Positions 9,428 through 18,136 of a stretch of DNA of 64,000 bases are shown here, piece by piece. The translations under genes and the position numbers were made by a program. Below the pieces are notes generated by a model that was given only the letters and a program-made list of their open reading frames with translations, had not been told where the DNA came from and did no database searches. Source of the DNA: Coleofasciculus sp937127375 (GTDB taxonomy: Bacteria; Cyanobacteriota; Cyanobacteriia; Cyanobacteriales; Coleofasciculaceae); NCBI GenBank assembly GCA_040218875.1, contig JAVJQP010000048.1; one strand, written 5' to 3'. Within the stretch, counting starts at the first letter, position 1, and each line of letters begins with the position of its first letter.

Positions 9428-9738
9428 GAAAGTGTTTCCAGAATCTACTCTTCTTCAAGACTAATTATAGCAACTGCCAAGACAGTTAGGACACATCGGA
9501 TTCGTAGAGACGTTCCGGTGGAACGTCTCCAAAGAGTGCGGTGGAACGTCTCCAAAGAGTGTGGAAAGTCCTAATCGATGTGTCTACTTCTATAATTGAT
9601 CACGGTTCAATTCATTTACTGGATTTACACAGCTACAATGATGGATTAGATTTGCCGATTTTATGGGCGCACGCCATGCGCCCCTACGATTTCTGGACGG
9701 AATCCTAATTCCTAAAAAATAAGATATGCCACACTCCA
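9428..9738. other. Intergenic stretch with short repeats
   Basis: No gene is seen in about 310 bp. It holds a GAGACGTTCC/GGAACGTCTC inverted pair at about 9507-9529, a 23-bp direct duplication (9517-9539 and 9540-9562), and a GGGCGCACGCCATGCGCCC palindrome near 9666. Confidence 0.7.
9517..9562. repeat. 23-bp tandem repeat, two copies
   Basis: GGTGGAACGTCTCCAAAGAG plus TGC or TGT, at 9517-9539 and 9540-9562. It extends a GAGACGT-type palindrome that recurs at several places in the window. Confidence 0.85.
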
Positions 9739-10878
9739 TTAATTTAAACCCTGACTGAATTTCTGCAAAAAGGCTTCATACGCCTGATTAATTGCTTGCA
9801 TTTTGGCTATAGCCGTAGCCGAGGAATTGATATCCGGGTGATATTGCCGAGCTAATTGACGGTATGCGAACTTAACTCTGTTGATATTGGCGTCTATTTC
9901 CACGCCTAAAATTTCCCACCATTCACCCGATAATCCCGACTCAAAGGGGGTAGTTTTAACACCAAACTGGTTACGCCAAATCTTAATCGTCCCTGCTTTA
10001 CCACCACTGACTAAGATTTGTCCATTCGGACTGAAAACCACAGGACTACATCCAGCAAGTGTGCCAAGTAATTGACCTGTGTGTAAATTCCAAAGATGGA
10101 CAGCATTCGGGTCAGCACTCGCCAAGAGTTGTCCATTCGGACTGATGGAAACGGAAACGATTCCCTTTAATTGTTTATCCAGAGTTTTGCGTAATTCTCC
10201 TGTATTGATGTTCCATAATTTAACCGTACCATCGGCGCTACCACTTGCCATAATCTTGCCGTCGGGACTTATAGCCACCGATGTCACCCAGTTAGAATGT
10301 CCGGTAATAATCTGAGGTTGTTTATAACTGCTTAAAGACCAAACCCGAATCGTTTTATCCGCACTACCACTAACCAGCATTTGACCATCTGGACTAATAG
10401 CCACCGACCAAACTGTGTCTGAATGACCATTGAGAGTGCGTTTAAGCTCTCCAGTGTATCTACCCCACAATCGGATCGTTTTATCACCACTTGCACTAGC
10501 CAGAATCTTTTGATCCGGGCTAAACGTAAGGCAGGAAATAAAACCTAAATGACTGTAAGTAGAATTTGGATAAAAGAAGGGACTTAGCAGGGCTTTTCTA
10601 TCTACCTGCCAACTGCTGATTTTATTGTCAAATCCACCAGCAACCAACATTTTTCCCTGGGGGCTAATCGCCACAGCAAAAACTTCTCTAGCTTGTCCAA
10701 AGACGGTAAAATTATGTTTTCCGGTTTTCAAGTTCCATAGACTAACGGTTTTATCTTCACTTCCACTTGCCAACGTTTGTCCATCGGAACTAATCGCGAT
10801 CGCGGTAACTGTTGCTTGATGTCCTTTGAGAATTAGAGAATAAAGAAATTCATACCCGTCTTGATGATATTGGCTCAA
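9739..10878 (-). CDS. WD40-repeat protein with a C-terminal DnaJ domain
   Basis: 379 residues. About seven WD40 blades run from residue 15 to 305 (repeated LASGSEDKTVSLWNL-type strands, with IRLW, IRVW, VKLW and IKIW endings). A J domain follows at about 320-375: WWEILGVEID, then RQLARQYHPDIN with the HPD motif that stimulates Hsp70 ATPase. It is probably a scaffold that delivers partners to DnaK. The only start near the first blade is TTG, and the upstream in-frame stretch has no ATG, so the N-terminus may be trimmed. On the opposite strand a membrane-protein fragment overlaps the first codons, which suggests a rearrangement junction here. Confidence 0.85.
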   Translation of the reverse strand: MSQYHQDGYEFLYSLILKGHQATVTAIAISSDGQTLASGSEDKTVSLWNLKTGKHNFTVFGQAREVFAVAISPQGKMLVAGGFDNKISSWQVDRKALLSPFFYPNSTYSHLGFISCLTFSPDQKILASASGDKTIRLWGRYTGELKRTLNGHSDTVWSVAISPDGQMLVSGSADKTIRVWSLSSYKQPQIITGHSNWVTSVAISPDGKIMASGSADGTVKLWNINTGELRKTLDKQLKGIVSVSISPNGQLLASADPNAVHLWNLHTGQLLGTLAGCSPVVFSPNGQILVSGGKAGTIKIWRNQFGVKTTPFESGLSGEWWEILGVEIDANINRVKFAYRQLARQYHPDINSSATAIAKMQAINQAYEAFLQKFSQGLN

Positions 10879-11093
10879 TCGAAATTGTTGAAGGTCGCCT
10901 TTGGTGGCTATTATGGCTAGGACTAGCTACAATTGGTGTTTATTTAATCGGTATAATTTTCATTGTTCTATTCTTATTCATCAAGCAACGCTGGATAGTA
11001 ATTTATGCTAAAAGTGTTAATTTAGTCGTATTTTATAATAAAGCGGAAAATGTTGAGCAGTTTAGAACTACGGTTTTGGCGGTACTCCGCTAA
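10830..11093 (+). pseudogene. C-terminal fragment of a small membrane protein
   Basis: An 87-codon open frame with no usable start: ENKEIHTRLDDIGSIEIVEG, a strong transmembrane helix (LWWLLWLGLATIGVYLIGII), a basic boundary KQRW, then a soluble tail ending at TAA 11091-11093. The order acidic-TM-basic-amphipathic is protein-like rather than random. It overlaps the 5' end of the WD40 gene on the other strand by about 50 bp. I do not recognise the family. Probably a truncated remnant. Confidence 0.4.
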
Positions 11094-11146
11094 ATTTTAT
11101 TTGATTAGTAGGTGCGGGTTATTACTATCAACTGATCAAGGCACGA

Positions 11147-11228
11147 TAAGCTGTCATGCATTTAAATTGGGTATTAGTAGCGAGCAAGATGCAAAGCCTG
11201 CGGCATGGCTTCGCTTAACGCACTACAA
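11147..11228 (+). repeat. 82-bp repeat, copy 1 (inverted copy at 20975-21056)
   Basis: The segment from TAAGCTGTCATGCATTTAAA to GCACTACAA matches the reverse complement of 20975-21056 with one mismatch seen (CTTAACGC against CTAAACGC). No ORF is supported. It may be the end of a decayed mobile element or a dispersed non-coding repeat. Confidence 0.9.
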
Positions 11229-11367
11229 GGATTGCGCCATTATTGATATTAAGGTTTAAATGCCGAACAGCTTAGTATCTTGTCCCTACCGAATTCAATT
11301 ATCCCTAATCTAGGGTAGGGAACATTGCCGTGCCCTCTTATCACCATCGTAGTCTAAACTCCAGTAC

Positions 11368-11835
11368 CTATAGAAATCGGCTCAAATCAAAATCGTCGTC
11401 AGGAACCTCTTGTTTAAACCGTTGTGCATTCAAAACTAATAATAATCGCTCCGAATAATCCACCGCCCCCCGCAACTCGTCTCGTAATATCTGTAAGCCG
11501 CCATTAGCATACTCTTCAAAAATATGAATCCGTTCCTCCTCGGCTTTGGCATCAAAGGAGGAGAGAATTTTAGCATCTTTGGTTTCGATAAGCGCCAAAA
11601 GCTTAATCAGCGCGTCATATCCCCTCGACACAAATATCTCTAAGCCAATCGGTGCGGGTTCTTTCTTAGCAATTGTTCCCAGAGGCGATCGCTTCCTGCG
11701 CTTGACACCCAACGCCGCTGCAAATGCGATAACGTCAGCATACGTTTGAAAGGGTCCGGTTGTCTCGGCTGATGCGGTTAACGCTTTGACTAAATCGGCT
11801 TGATCCTTGGCAATTCGGATGCGATTGACGCCCAT
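11368..11835 (-). CDS. Dnd-system-associated protein 4-like
   Basis: 155 residues, beginning MGVNRIRIAKDQADLVKAL. It has the family-like TYADVIAFAAALGVKRRKR segment and IFEEYANGGLQILRDEL. I recall this pattern from proteins found beside DNA phosphorothioation (dnd) genes, and the gene product at 4139-4600 shares it. AGGAGG lies about 12 bases before the ATG. It stands alone between a WD40 gene and amiC, with no dnd gene adjacent, so it is an orphan or the remnant of a larger island. Function unknown. Confidence 0.65.
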   Translation of the reverse strand: MGVNRIRIAKDQADLVKALTASAETTGPFQTYADVIAFAAALGVKRRKRSPLGTIAKKEPAPIGLEIFVSRGYDALIKLLALIETKDAKILSSFDAKAEEERIHIFEEYANGGLQILRDELRGAVDYSERLLLVLNAQRFKQEVPDDDFDLSRFL

Positions 11836-11856
11836 TCCCGTGACATCCTCCTATTT

Positions 11857-11900
11857 TCGTCATTTGTCATTTGTCATTTGTCATTCGTCATTCGTCATTT
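11857..11900. repeat. Heptamer tandem repeat (TCATTTG/TCATTCG)
   Basis: Six consecutive copies of TCATTYG. The complementary heptamer (ACAAATG) recurs at the RND pump start near 21168 and a related form near 29430, so this is a dispersed simple repeat of this genome. Confidence 0.85.
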
Positions 11901-11904
11901 GGTC

Positions 11905-11967
11905 GGGGCGGGTTTTGCAGCCAAGCTAAGGATAACAATCAATATTAGTCCCTAAACCCGCCCCTAC
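11905..11967. repeat. REP-like element with GGGGCGGGTTT / AAACCCGCCCC ends
   Basis: Starts GGGGCGGGTTTTG and ends CTAAACCCGCCCCTAC, forming an imperfect inverted repeat with a variable loop of about 40 bp. Related copies lie at 37635, 39161, 41400, 45501, 48770 and 48973. Confidence 0.85.
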
Positions 11968-11995
11968 ACACAGACGTGCCATGGCACGTCTCTAC

Positions 11996-12065
11996 ATGGC
12001 TTCCCCCGCTTCCCCTGCTCCCCCTGCTTCCCCTGCTCCCTCTGCTCCCTCTGCTTCCCCTGCTT
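11996..12065. repeat. Pyrimidine-rich minisatellite (CTTCCCCTGCTCC)
   Basis: A run of CTTCCCC/CTCCCC/CTCCCT-TGCT units of about 6-12 bp. The complementary purine-rich version (GGGGAAGCCG) appears near 24654. No coding value is supported, although frames through it look open. Confidence 0.8.
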
Positions 12066-12078
12066 CTCACCCGACACC

Positions 12079-13914
12079 CTACCGAGTTTGCTGAATGTAG
12101 AGTAAAATACCCCGTGCGATCGCCTGGGCGATTTGGCTGCGAAATTCTGGTGTGGCAAGTCTCGGCGCATCCTCAGCCCCGGTGACAAACCCTACTTCCA
12201 CTAACGCAGAAGGCATAGAGGTGCGTCGAATGACAAAAAATCTGCCTCGTTTCACGCCGCGATTCCGCATTCCGGTACTCTGTAATAGACTATTTTGAAT
12301 CGCTTCAGCTAGCCCTCGCCCATTGGCATAGTAATAGGTTTCCACGCCATTCACATCGGGACGACTCATGCTAATCGCATTGGCGTGGATACTGACAAAT
12401 AGGTCAACATTCGTTTGTTCCGCCAGTTGAACTCGCCCTCTGAGGCTAATAAATCGGTCATCCGATCGCGTTAATATCGTTTGTACACCCTGTTGTTCTA
12501 AAAGTGCTGCAACCTGGAGAGAAATTGGCAAAATCACGTTTTTCTCCTGCAAGCCACCAATCCCCACAGCGCCAGGATCTTTACCCCCATGTCCCGGATC
12601 AAGCATCACCACAACGCGACTATTACGAACCCCAGGAAATACAGTCGGAGGTGGTGAAATCTCTGGCGGTAATCGTTCCGGTGGCGGTACGGGAAGCGCA
12701 CCCGTTGGCGGTGAAACGACTCTCCTCTGTCGCAGGGATAGGGCTAAGAGTTGATCGCTGGGTTGATTGAGTTCGCCAATCTGGGTATTTCGATCCGGTT
12801 GAACGACAATCACCACGGTACGCGAATCAGGCTGGCGTAGTCTCACCTGGGATAATGGACTATTTACGCCTAACTGAGGTCCTTGAACTCCCGGCGAAAG
12901 TTGGGCATCAGGGATGGTAATTTGGAACTGGTTGGCGCTGGGATTCCAATTCCCACTCGCCCGAATCCGTCCATTCGCCCGGATTAATAATTGAGTGCCA
13001 TTTTGGGCGATGTCCACCGATTCAATGGTGGCGAGAGAGGTAGCCGTTGTGGGTTCTCTATCGGATCGCGGCGATAAGCCATCAAGCTGGGACGCTGAAA
13101 CTCCCCTGGGTAATAATACCAAACCACCAACGGAGCTATAATTCATCTGCCAGTCGGGACTCTCGCGATTCACGTTTAACGTGATGCGGGTTGGGGATGA
13201 ACCCGACTGTTGAGATAATTGAATTTGGTTGACCCCATAGCGATTCACCGACACCGTTTGATTCAGTAAGTCTGGGGGTAGGGTAATTCCGTCCACCTCA
13301 AACTCAATTGTCCCGCGATCGCGACTCCGTTGCACCTGAATCTCTTTGGCTTCCCCATCATTGGTGCGAATGAAAAACCCATCCCGTGTCACCTGAATCG
13401 GATCACGTTGCACCCTTGACTCTGTTGTCTCACCAGAGGATTCTGGTGGTGTGGGACGAGGTGTGGGTTGGGGAGGAGGAGTTGTGGGCGGTAGGGGACG
13501 AGGTGCGGGTGTGGTGATCCGCTGCGGTTCAGGAAGTTGCACAAACCACTGTCTCGGCGACGCCCCACGAAATTGAATCTGTTGCGGGTCTATAGTATAG
13601 CCCGGTGCAATTTCTACCACAATCCGCGTCGTCTGGCGGTCAAACTGTCCCACCCGAATTTCGCGAATTCCTCCCCCTACAGGCTGGCTGACGCTGGGGC
13701 GTCCCAATGTCGTACCGGGTAAATCGATAACCAGGCGCAGGGGATTGGGAATCAGTTGGGCGGTGGGTTGAACGCTACCATCTGTGGTAAATTCCAGTTG
13801 ATTTTGACTCGTATCAAATCGCCACAGCAGAAGTCTAGCCGCTTCTGCGGGTAATGAAACCAGAAACGTACTCCAGAAGCTAATAAGTAGCAGTAGCCAC
13901 TGAATTTTCCTCAT
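12079..13914 (-). CDS. amiC: N-acetylmuramoyl-L-alanine amidase with AMIN domains
   Basis: 611 residues. The signal peptide is MRKIQWLLLLISFWSTFLVS with an AEA cleavage region. An AMIN domain covers about 27-130, a Pro/Thr linker about 135-165, a second AMIN-like region about 290-390, and the catalytic Amidase_3 domain about 430-608. Zinc and catalytic residues are visible: LDPGHGGKDPGA, EKNV, VSIHANA and ALVEVGF. It cleaves the amide between muramic acid and the stem peptide at septa in the periplasm. In filamentous cyanobacteria such amidases drill septal nanopores for cell-cell communication (known family role, not shown here). It is followed upstream by cobW on the same strand with a 24-bp gap. 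Confidence 0.93.
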   Translation of the reverse strand: MRKIQWLLLLISFWSTFLVSLPAEAARLLLWRFDTSQNQLEFTTDGSVQPTAQLIPNPLRLVIDLPGTTLGRPSVSQPVGGGIREIRVGQFDRQTTRIVVEIAPGYTIDPQQIQFRGASPRQWFVQLPEPQRITTPAPRPLPPTTPPPQPTPRPTPPESSGETTESRVQRDPIQVTRDGFFIRTNDGEAKEIQVQRSRDRGTIEFEVDGITLPPDLLNQTVSVNRYGVNQIQLSQQSGSSPTRITLNVNRESPDWQMNYSSVGGLVLLPRGVSASQLDGLSPRSDREPTTATSLATIESVDIAQNGTQLLIRANGRIRASGNWNPSANQFQITIPDAQLSPGVQGPQLGVNSPLSQVRLRQPDSRTVVIVVQPDRNTQIGELNQPSDQLLALSLRQRRVVSPPTGALPVPPPERLPPEISPPPTVFPGVRNSRVVVMLDPGHGGKDPGAVGIGGLQEKNVILPISLQVAALLEQQGVQTILTRSDDRFISLRGRVQLAEQTNVDLFVSIHANAISMSRPDVNGVETYYYANGRGLAEAIQNSLLQSTGMRNRGVKRGRFFVIRRTSMPSALVEVGFVTGAEDAPRLATPEFRSQIAQAIARGILLYIQQTR

Positions 13915-13938
13915 TCCCCTACCCTCACGATTAATCGT

Positions 13939-14973
13939 CTAACTGCCAATTGCTTGCTCAATGTCAGCCTGGTCTAGTTTACGTCCAATTAACACTAACC
14001 GAGTTTGGCGAGATTCGCCGTTGTGCCACAGTCGATCATAGAATGAATCGAAGCGATTGCCGACTCCCTGCAAGACTAGACGCATGGGTTTATTGGGTAC
14101 AGACACAAAGCCTTTGATCCGGTAAATCTCCTGCTGTTGCACGAGTTGTTGCAGTTTGGCGATTAGGGTTTTGGGTTCAAAGGCTTGATCGGATATAAAT
14201 TGGATGGAATTAATCTCGTCGTCATGGTCGTGGTCGTCCTCGGTATCATGATGACTGGGACGATTGTCTAAATTATCCTCGACGGCGGCGTTGAACCCGA
14301 GTAAGAGTTCAGGCTGAATTTGTCCCTGATCACAAGGGATAACCTTAACTCCCGTGGGTAATTGATCCTGTAACCAGTCTTTGATCCGAGTCAGCGTCGC
14401 CTCATCGACTAAATCTACCTTGGTGAGTAAGACTAAATCCGCACAAGCTAATTGATCTTCAAAGAGTTCCTCAATTGGGGTTTCATGGTCTAAATTGGGG
14501 TCAGCTTGGCGTTGGGCTTCTACAGCATTGATGTCACCGACTAAGGTTCCGGCGGCTAACGCTTGACAATCGACCACCGTGATTACTCCATCAACCGTAG
14601 CACCGTTGCGAATGGGAGTCCAACGGAAGGCTTGAACTAGGGGTTTTGGTAACGCTAATCCAGAGGTTTCAATTAGCATACAATCGATGCGATCGCGTCG
14701 TTGCAAAAGTTGCTGCATTGTCGGGAAGAATTCTTCCTGAACCGTGCAGCACAGGCAGCCATTGGTCAGTTCTACAATATTATCGTTGGGATTGTCCTCT
14801 TCATCACAAATTTGGCAGGAACGCAATAACTCGCCATCAATACCCACTTCACCAAACTCATTCACCAGAACCGCTATTTTACGTCCTTGGTTATTTTGCA
14901 GTAAATGGCGCATTAATGTGGTTTTGCCAGAACCGAGAAAGCCAGTAATCACCGTTACGGGAATTTTATGCAT
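13939..14973 (-). CDS. cobW: CobW/COG0523 family metal-chaperone GTPase
   Basis: 344 residues. P loop GFLGSGKTTL at 11-20, the CxCC metal site GCLCCTV near residue 76, TKVDL near 190 (the NKxD position), a histidine/aspartate-rich loop (HHDTEDDHDHDD) near 240, and the C-terminal CobW_C domain. The family uses GTP hydrolysis to insert metal ions; CobW proper is linked to cobalt loading in B12 synthesis. It lies 12 bp after a DUF1636 gene that is itself downstream of a cobalamin riboswitch, so the cobalt assignment is well supported. Confidence 0.9.
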   Translation of the reverse strand: MHKIPVTVITGFLGSGKTTLMRHLLQNNQGRKIAVLVNEFGEVGIDGELLRSCQICDEEDNPNDNIVELTNGCLCCTVQEEFFPTMQQLLQRRDRIDCMLIETSGLALPKPLVQAFRWTPIRNGATVDGVITVVDCQALAAGTLVGDINAVEAQRQADPNLDHETPIEELFEDQLACADLVLLTKVDLVDEATLTRIKDWLQDQLPTGVKVIPCDQGQIQPELLLGFNAAVEDNLDNRPSHHDTEDDHDHDDEINSIQFISDQAFEPKTLIAKLQQLVQQQEIYRIKGFVSVPNKPMRLVLQGVGNRFDSFYDRLWHNGESRQTRLVLIGRKLDQADIEQAIGS

Positions 14974-14985
14974 GATTATTTAACC

Positions 14986-15378
14986 TCAAGATAGGGGTGG
15001 AATTCGTGCTAAGATGCCTTTTTTTAAGGGTTCAGGTCGTTTTGACCAAGGCAATAAACCATCGGGTTGACTATGGTACAAACTGGCACAGTCTAGGATA
15101 GCCGCTGCTGTTTTGGGTAATGTCTCTACATCTATAGGTAAATCCCCAAATAGGTACGTGTGTTTACCCAACCCGGCTAAGGAAACCGCACAAGGGCGAC
15201 TACAAGCACTCATACATTCAACCGGTTGAATCGGAAATTTATCCCGGAGTGACCAGTTTTCGTGGAGTTCCTGCAAGGGTTCTAGCAGTTTTTCTCCACC
15301 ACTTTGACCAACACGCTTGCCATCTTGCCAAGTGCTGGCGCAGGTTGTACAAACAAATAGGGTATGTTGATGAGTCAT
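14986..15378 (-). CDS. DUF1636 putative metal-binding protein
   Basis: 130 residues with four cysteines in thioredoxin-like ferredoxin arrangement: CTTCAS near residue 10 and CMSACSRPCAV near residue 56. DUF1636 proteins commonly sit with cobW and other cobalamin genes. It is the first gene after the riboswitch, 390 bp downstream of it, and is co-transcribed with cobW (12-bp gap). The likely role is handling cobalt or an Fe-S cluster in B12 metabolism; the biochemistry is not established. Confidence 0.85.
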   Translation of the reverse strand: MTHQHTLFVCTTCASTWQDGKRVGQSGGEKLLEPLQELHENWSLRDKFPIQPVECMSACSRPCAVSLAGLGKHTYLFGDLPIDVETLPKTAAAILDCASLYHSQPDGLLPWSKRPEPLKKGILARIPPLS

Positions 15379-15769
15379 TGTGTTTAATTACAGAATTGTT
15401 CTGGGGTCATGAAGCGCTAAAACCGTATCAGCTCTAGGGATTTTAGATGGTTGTGGCTTTACGCGATCGCTTGTTGCTTGCCAGCCGTTTCTAAAGACAG
15501 TTCACTATCTGCTATTTCAACTCAATAGCAGCATTCTCAAATTAGAGAGAATGGCTAGTAACGCTAGGCAGAATTCAGCAGAATTCAATAATCAAACGTC
15601 TTGATCAGGGGTTTGGCTAGTTTGAATAGTCAGTGAACCTGTACCTGTATGGATTAGTAATCTTTACCTAGACTGATACCGCAATTTCTCTAATATTTGC
15701 TTTAACCGTCTGAATTTTGGCAATAATGTTTGAACTCCCATCCGTACCTCGCAGATGAATCATCGAAAA
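15379..15769 (-). other. Long leader between cobalamin riboswitch and DUF1636 gene
   Basis: About 390 bp with no supported gene. It contains a GCGATCGC octamer and a tandem GCAGAATTCA motif near 15571-15588. It probably is the 5' untranslated leader of the cobW transcript. Confidence 0.5.
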
Positions 15770-15990
15770 GTTATCTGTCGGTGGGCATTCTGACTTAGAA
15801 ACAAGGACTCATTTCGTCACAGTTGCGGGACAGCGCCGGATTTACACCGAACTTTCCCCGTTACCTCTAATGGCTGCTCCCCATTAGAACCGACCGAGAT
15901 TAATACTTTACCATGTCGGTTCGGCAAGGACTACCCTTTTTCGCTTTTCCCTCAGTGGCGTGATTTCTTCCTGACCACAAAACCTGTACC
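15770..15990 (-). promoter_or_regulatory. Cobalamin riboswitch
   Basis: On the minus strand the sequence reads GGGGAAAGTTCGGTG, then TAAATCCGGCGCTG, then TCCCGCAACTGTG (about 15819-15860). This is the diagnostic B12-box core. It is followed by AGTCAGAATGCCCACCG, matching the conserved CAGxAxxCCxxCC 3' segment. The 5' arm (AGGTTTTGTGG...) is less certain, so the outer bounds are approximate. It should repress the downstream DUF1636-cobW genes when cobalamin is plentiful. Confidence 0.9.
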
Positions 15991-16082
15991 AAAAGGATAA
16001 GCTGGTTTTATAGGGATGATTAGCTCAATCTATCAAACTAGGCATAATCACCCAATGTCGTGGGATTTTCACAGGGGAGAAC

Positions 16083-16556
16083 ATGATTAAATCCTGGATA
16101 GTAATTGGGACTGTAACCTTGCTAGTGGCGTTTGCTGGTAACTGGTTAACGTCCGATGATGTCCGATGGTTCAACCGCCTGCGCCGCCCCCGATGGTTGA
16201 CATTTGAGCCGGCGATTCCTTTCATCTGGACAGTGGTTTTTATTTGTGGAGGATGGTCAGCTTATATGGTATGGGAAAGTAATCCAGGGCGTCCTCAAAC
16301 GTGGCTGGTTTTGGGATTATATTTGCTGTTGGAAATAGTAACAATTGCCTATACGCCAGTAATGTGCCGACTTCGCAGTCTCAAGGTGGGTACGATGATT
16401 GGGGGTACGGGGGCTATATTGAGTATTATTTTGGCACTTTTAGTTTATCCTATCTCAGTTTGGGCATCGGTTTTGCTGTTGCCTTATATTATTTGGAGTC
16501 CGATTGGAACCTACACGACTTGGGCGATGATTCGACTGAATCCGGAAGCGGAATAG
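16083..16556 (+). CDS. TspO/MBR family membrane protein
   Basis: 157 residues, Trp-rich, with five transmembrane helices. The start MIKSWIVIGTVTLLVAFAG is TM1, the WFNRLRRPRWLTFEPAIPF loop matches the conserved W..L.KP.W.PP region of tryptophan-rich sensory proteins, and TM2-TM5 follow. TspO proteins bind porphyrins and related tetrapyrroles and take part in stress signalling. The gene is divergent from the B12-regulated cob genes, and its ATG lies about 90 bp from the riboswitch start. Whether the shared tetrapyrrole theme is functional is inference. Confidence 0.85.
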   Translation: MIKSWIVIGTVTLLVAFAGNWLTSDDVRWFNRLRRPRWLTFEPAIPFIWTVVFICGGWSAYMVWESNPGRPQTWLVLGLYLLLEIVTIAYTPVMCRLRSLKVGTMIGGTGAILSIILALLVYPISVWASVLLLPYIIWSPIGTYTTWAMIRLNPEAE

Positions 16557-16732
16557 GTATGGATTGAAGCAGGCGATCGCTCTCAAATTTGAGTGCCTTA
16601 GCCTAACCGATAACACATCAATCAGAGGACGCAGTTTGTCGATTGAGTAAAGGGCGACCCGACCCAATTTAAATGGATTAATATTGTTAATTAGATGAAA
16701 CAGGTATCTGCCAACGCTTCTGTAACCAAGTT

Positions 16733-17074
16733 TTAACGGCTAGGGCGTATCACACGAATTAATTTACCTGCCAAGGATTCTTCTGCTGTGATTGCTTCGT
16801 TGATACGAGTTGCCATACGAGGTCGATTCGGATCATTTGTACAAACAATAATCCCTGAATGATCAGTATTAATTCTGTGTAATCGGATAAAATCCTGGCG
16901 ATTGAGGGTGATAACTATCCGATTATTGCTGATAGCAAATGCTAATACATCTTCATCAGGAATTCCTAGGTTAGCATTTCCAGCTTCCTGCACGGTCAAG
17001 ACATCATGTCCCATTGTCCGAAGCCGTTCACTAACGTCCCGTGGAAACTGCTCATCAGCATACAAACGTGCCAT
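16733..17074 (-). CDS. DUF5615 PIN-like toxin
   Basis: 113 residues. It starts MARLYADEQFPRDV with the acidic pair expected in PIN-like folds; conserved acidic residues recur in GIPDEDVLAFA and the VITLNRQDF motif. Mut7-C/DUF5615 proteins are predicted RNases of toxin-antitoxin pairs. The partner DUF433 gene lies just upstream with a 3-bp gap, the usual antitoxin-first order. Confidence 0.85.
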   Translation of the reverse strand: MARLYADEQFPRDVSERLRTMGHDVLTVQEAGNANLGIPDEDVLAFAISNNRIVITLNRQDFIRLHRINTDHSGIIVCTNDPNRPRMATRINEAITAEESLAGKLIRVIRPSR

Positions 17075-17077
17075 TGG

Positions 17078-17428
17078 CTAGACAACCTCATTATTGGCGC
17101 GAATCGCTGCTGCAATTTCTTCGGGATGACCATCAGCATACGCCCAAGCATTGACCAGATCAGCTGCACTGATGTGAGGATAGTCTTGCAGGAGTTGGGC
17201 TTCACTGATGCCAAGCTGTTGGGCTTCAACTAATAACCAAACGGCAATTCGGGTTCCGGCAATACAGGCTTCTCCACCACAAATACCAGGAGTGTTGCTG
17301 ATTCCTTTGCCGCCCGTTCTCAGGGTTTTGGTCAGACTCTGAATGATGTCTGCTTTGTCAGCAGGGGATAGGCGAAGAAGCTGATGTTCCAGTTCCTGAC
17401 GAGTCATAGAGTACAGGGATAATTGCAA
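17078..17428 (-). CDS. DUF433 antitoxin
   Basis: 116 residues. The DUF433 core runs from about residue 45: TPGICGGEACIAGTRIAVW, then LLQDYPHISAADLVNAWAYA. This HTH-like family is the common antitoxin of DUF5615 toxins and binds DNA. It ends 3 bp before the toxin gene, so the two are co-translated. The first 40 residues (LEHQLLRLSPADKADIIQSL) may be an extra helical dimerisation part. Confidence 0.85.
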   Translation of the reverse strand: MQLSLYSMTRQELEHQLLRLSPADKADIIQSLTKTLRTGGKGISNTPGICGGEACIAGTRIAVWLLVEAQQLGISEAQLLQDYPHISAADLVNAWAYADGHPEEIAAAIRANNEVV

Positions 17429-17555
17429 ATTACTTTTATTGTAGCGATCGCGCTATGGGGCATCGCGTCTACACGGCTAGCGGGAGTCTTGATATTTTGT
17501 ACCTTGCTTGTTGGAGTATCTTCATAAATTGGGTAATTTACCCAAACTCATAGCC

Positions 17556-17909
17556 TTAATTCACCCAGTAATGCCAATCTGCGATCGCCTGTTGGGTTTC
17601 TGCATCTGCCTCTGGAGCCTCTAGCTGAATCAACGGCACTGCCAGCGTATCATCATCCCAGGCAATCTCCACAAACATTTCCTGTTCACACTCCTCCTCT
17701 GGTGCCATTCCCACCACTTCTACGGTTGCCTTTTCTTTCACGGGGGAAATGCGTCGCTTACTGATGCAGACGGCTGTGAAGGGAAACTGCATTGTGTCCT
17801 GTAAATAGCAGTACCAGCCCATTGCCTGCTCTTCTGGGCTGTATGCATCCACCACAATTTCCATCGTGATCCGCTCTTCTCGCTCTGCATCCCGTTCCAC
17901 TCTCGCCAT
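17556..17909 (-). CDS. CcbP-type calcium-binding protein
   Basis: 117 acidic residues. It matches the cyanobacterial calcium-binding protein family seen in heterocyst-forming Anabaena (CcbP): REERITMEIVVDAYSPEEQA, MGWYCYLQD and EMFVEIAWDD. Asp/Glu clusters provide the binding surface. CcbP buffers cytosolic calcium, and its removal permits heterocyst differentiation in Anabaena. This organism need not form heterocysts. Monocistronic. Confidence 0.85.
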   Translation of the reverse strand: MARVERDAEREERITMEIVVDAYSPEEQAMGWYCYLQDTMQFPFTAVCISKRRISPVKEKATVEVVGMAPEEECEQEMFVEIAWDDDTLAVPLIQLEAPEADAETQQAIADWHYWVN

Positions 17910-18136
17910 AGCCTAACTTCCTTCGTTGCTGTATGGTACACCCAGATTCAAGGTTAACCCCCCTCTGCCAAGTCAGCATAAATAAACATCTCGACTCCCA
18001 ACAGGATTAAAAGTAGAAGCTCTACCCAGGACAAAATTGTCACACCTGTTGGGCCTGATAAAATTCTTCTAAATTTGTAGGTTTCTCGAACATTGCTATT
18101 GTTCAGTTATAATACTCCAATGATGATAGGTTATGT

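Noticed and set aside
11964..12188. ORFs on both strands through the CCCCTGCTTCC minisatellite
   Set aside because: Low-complexity translation overlapping the amiC 3' end; no support for coding.
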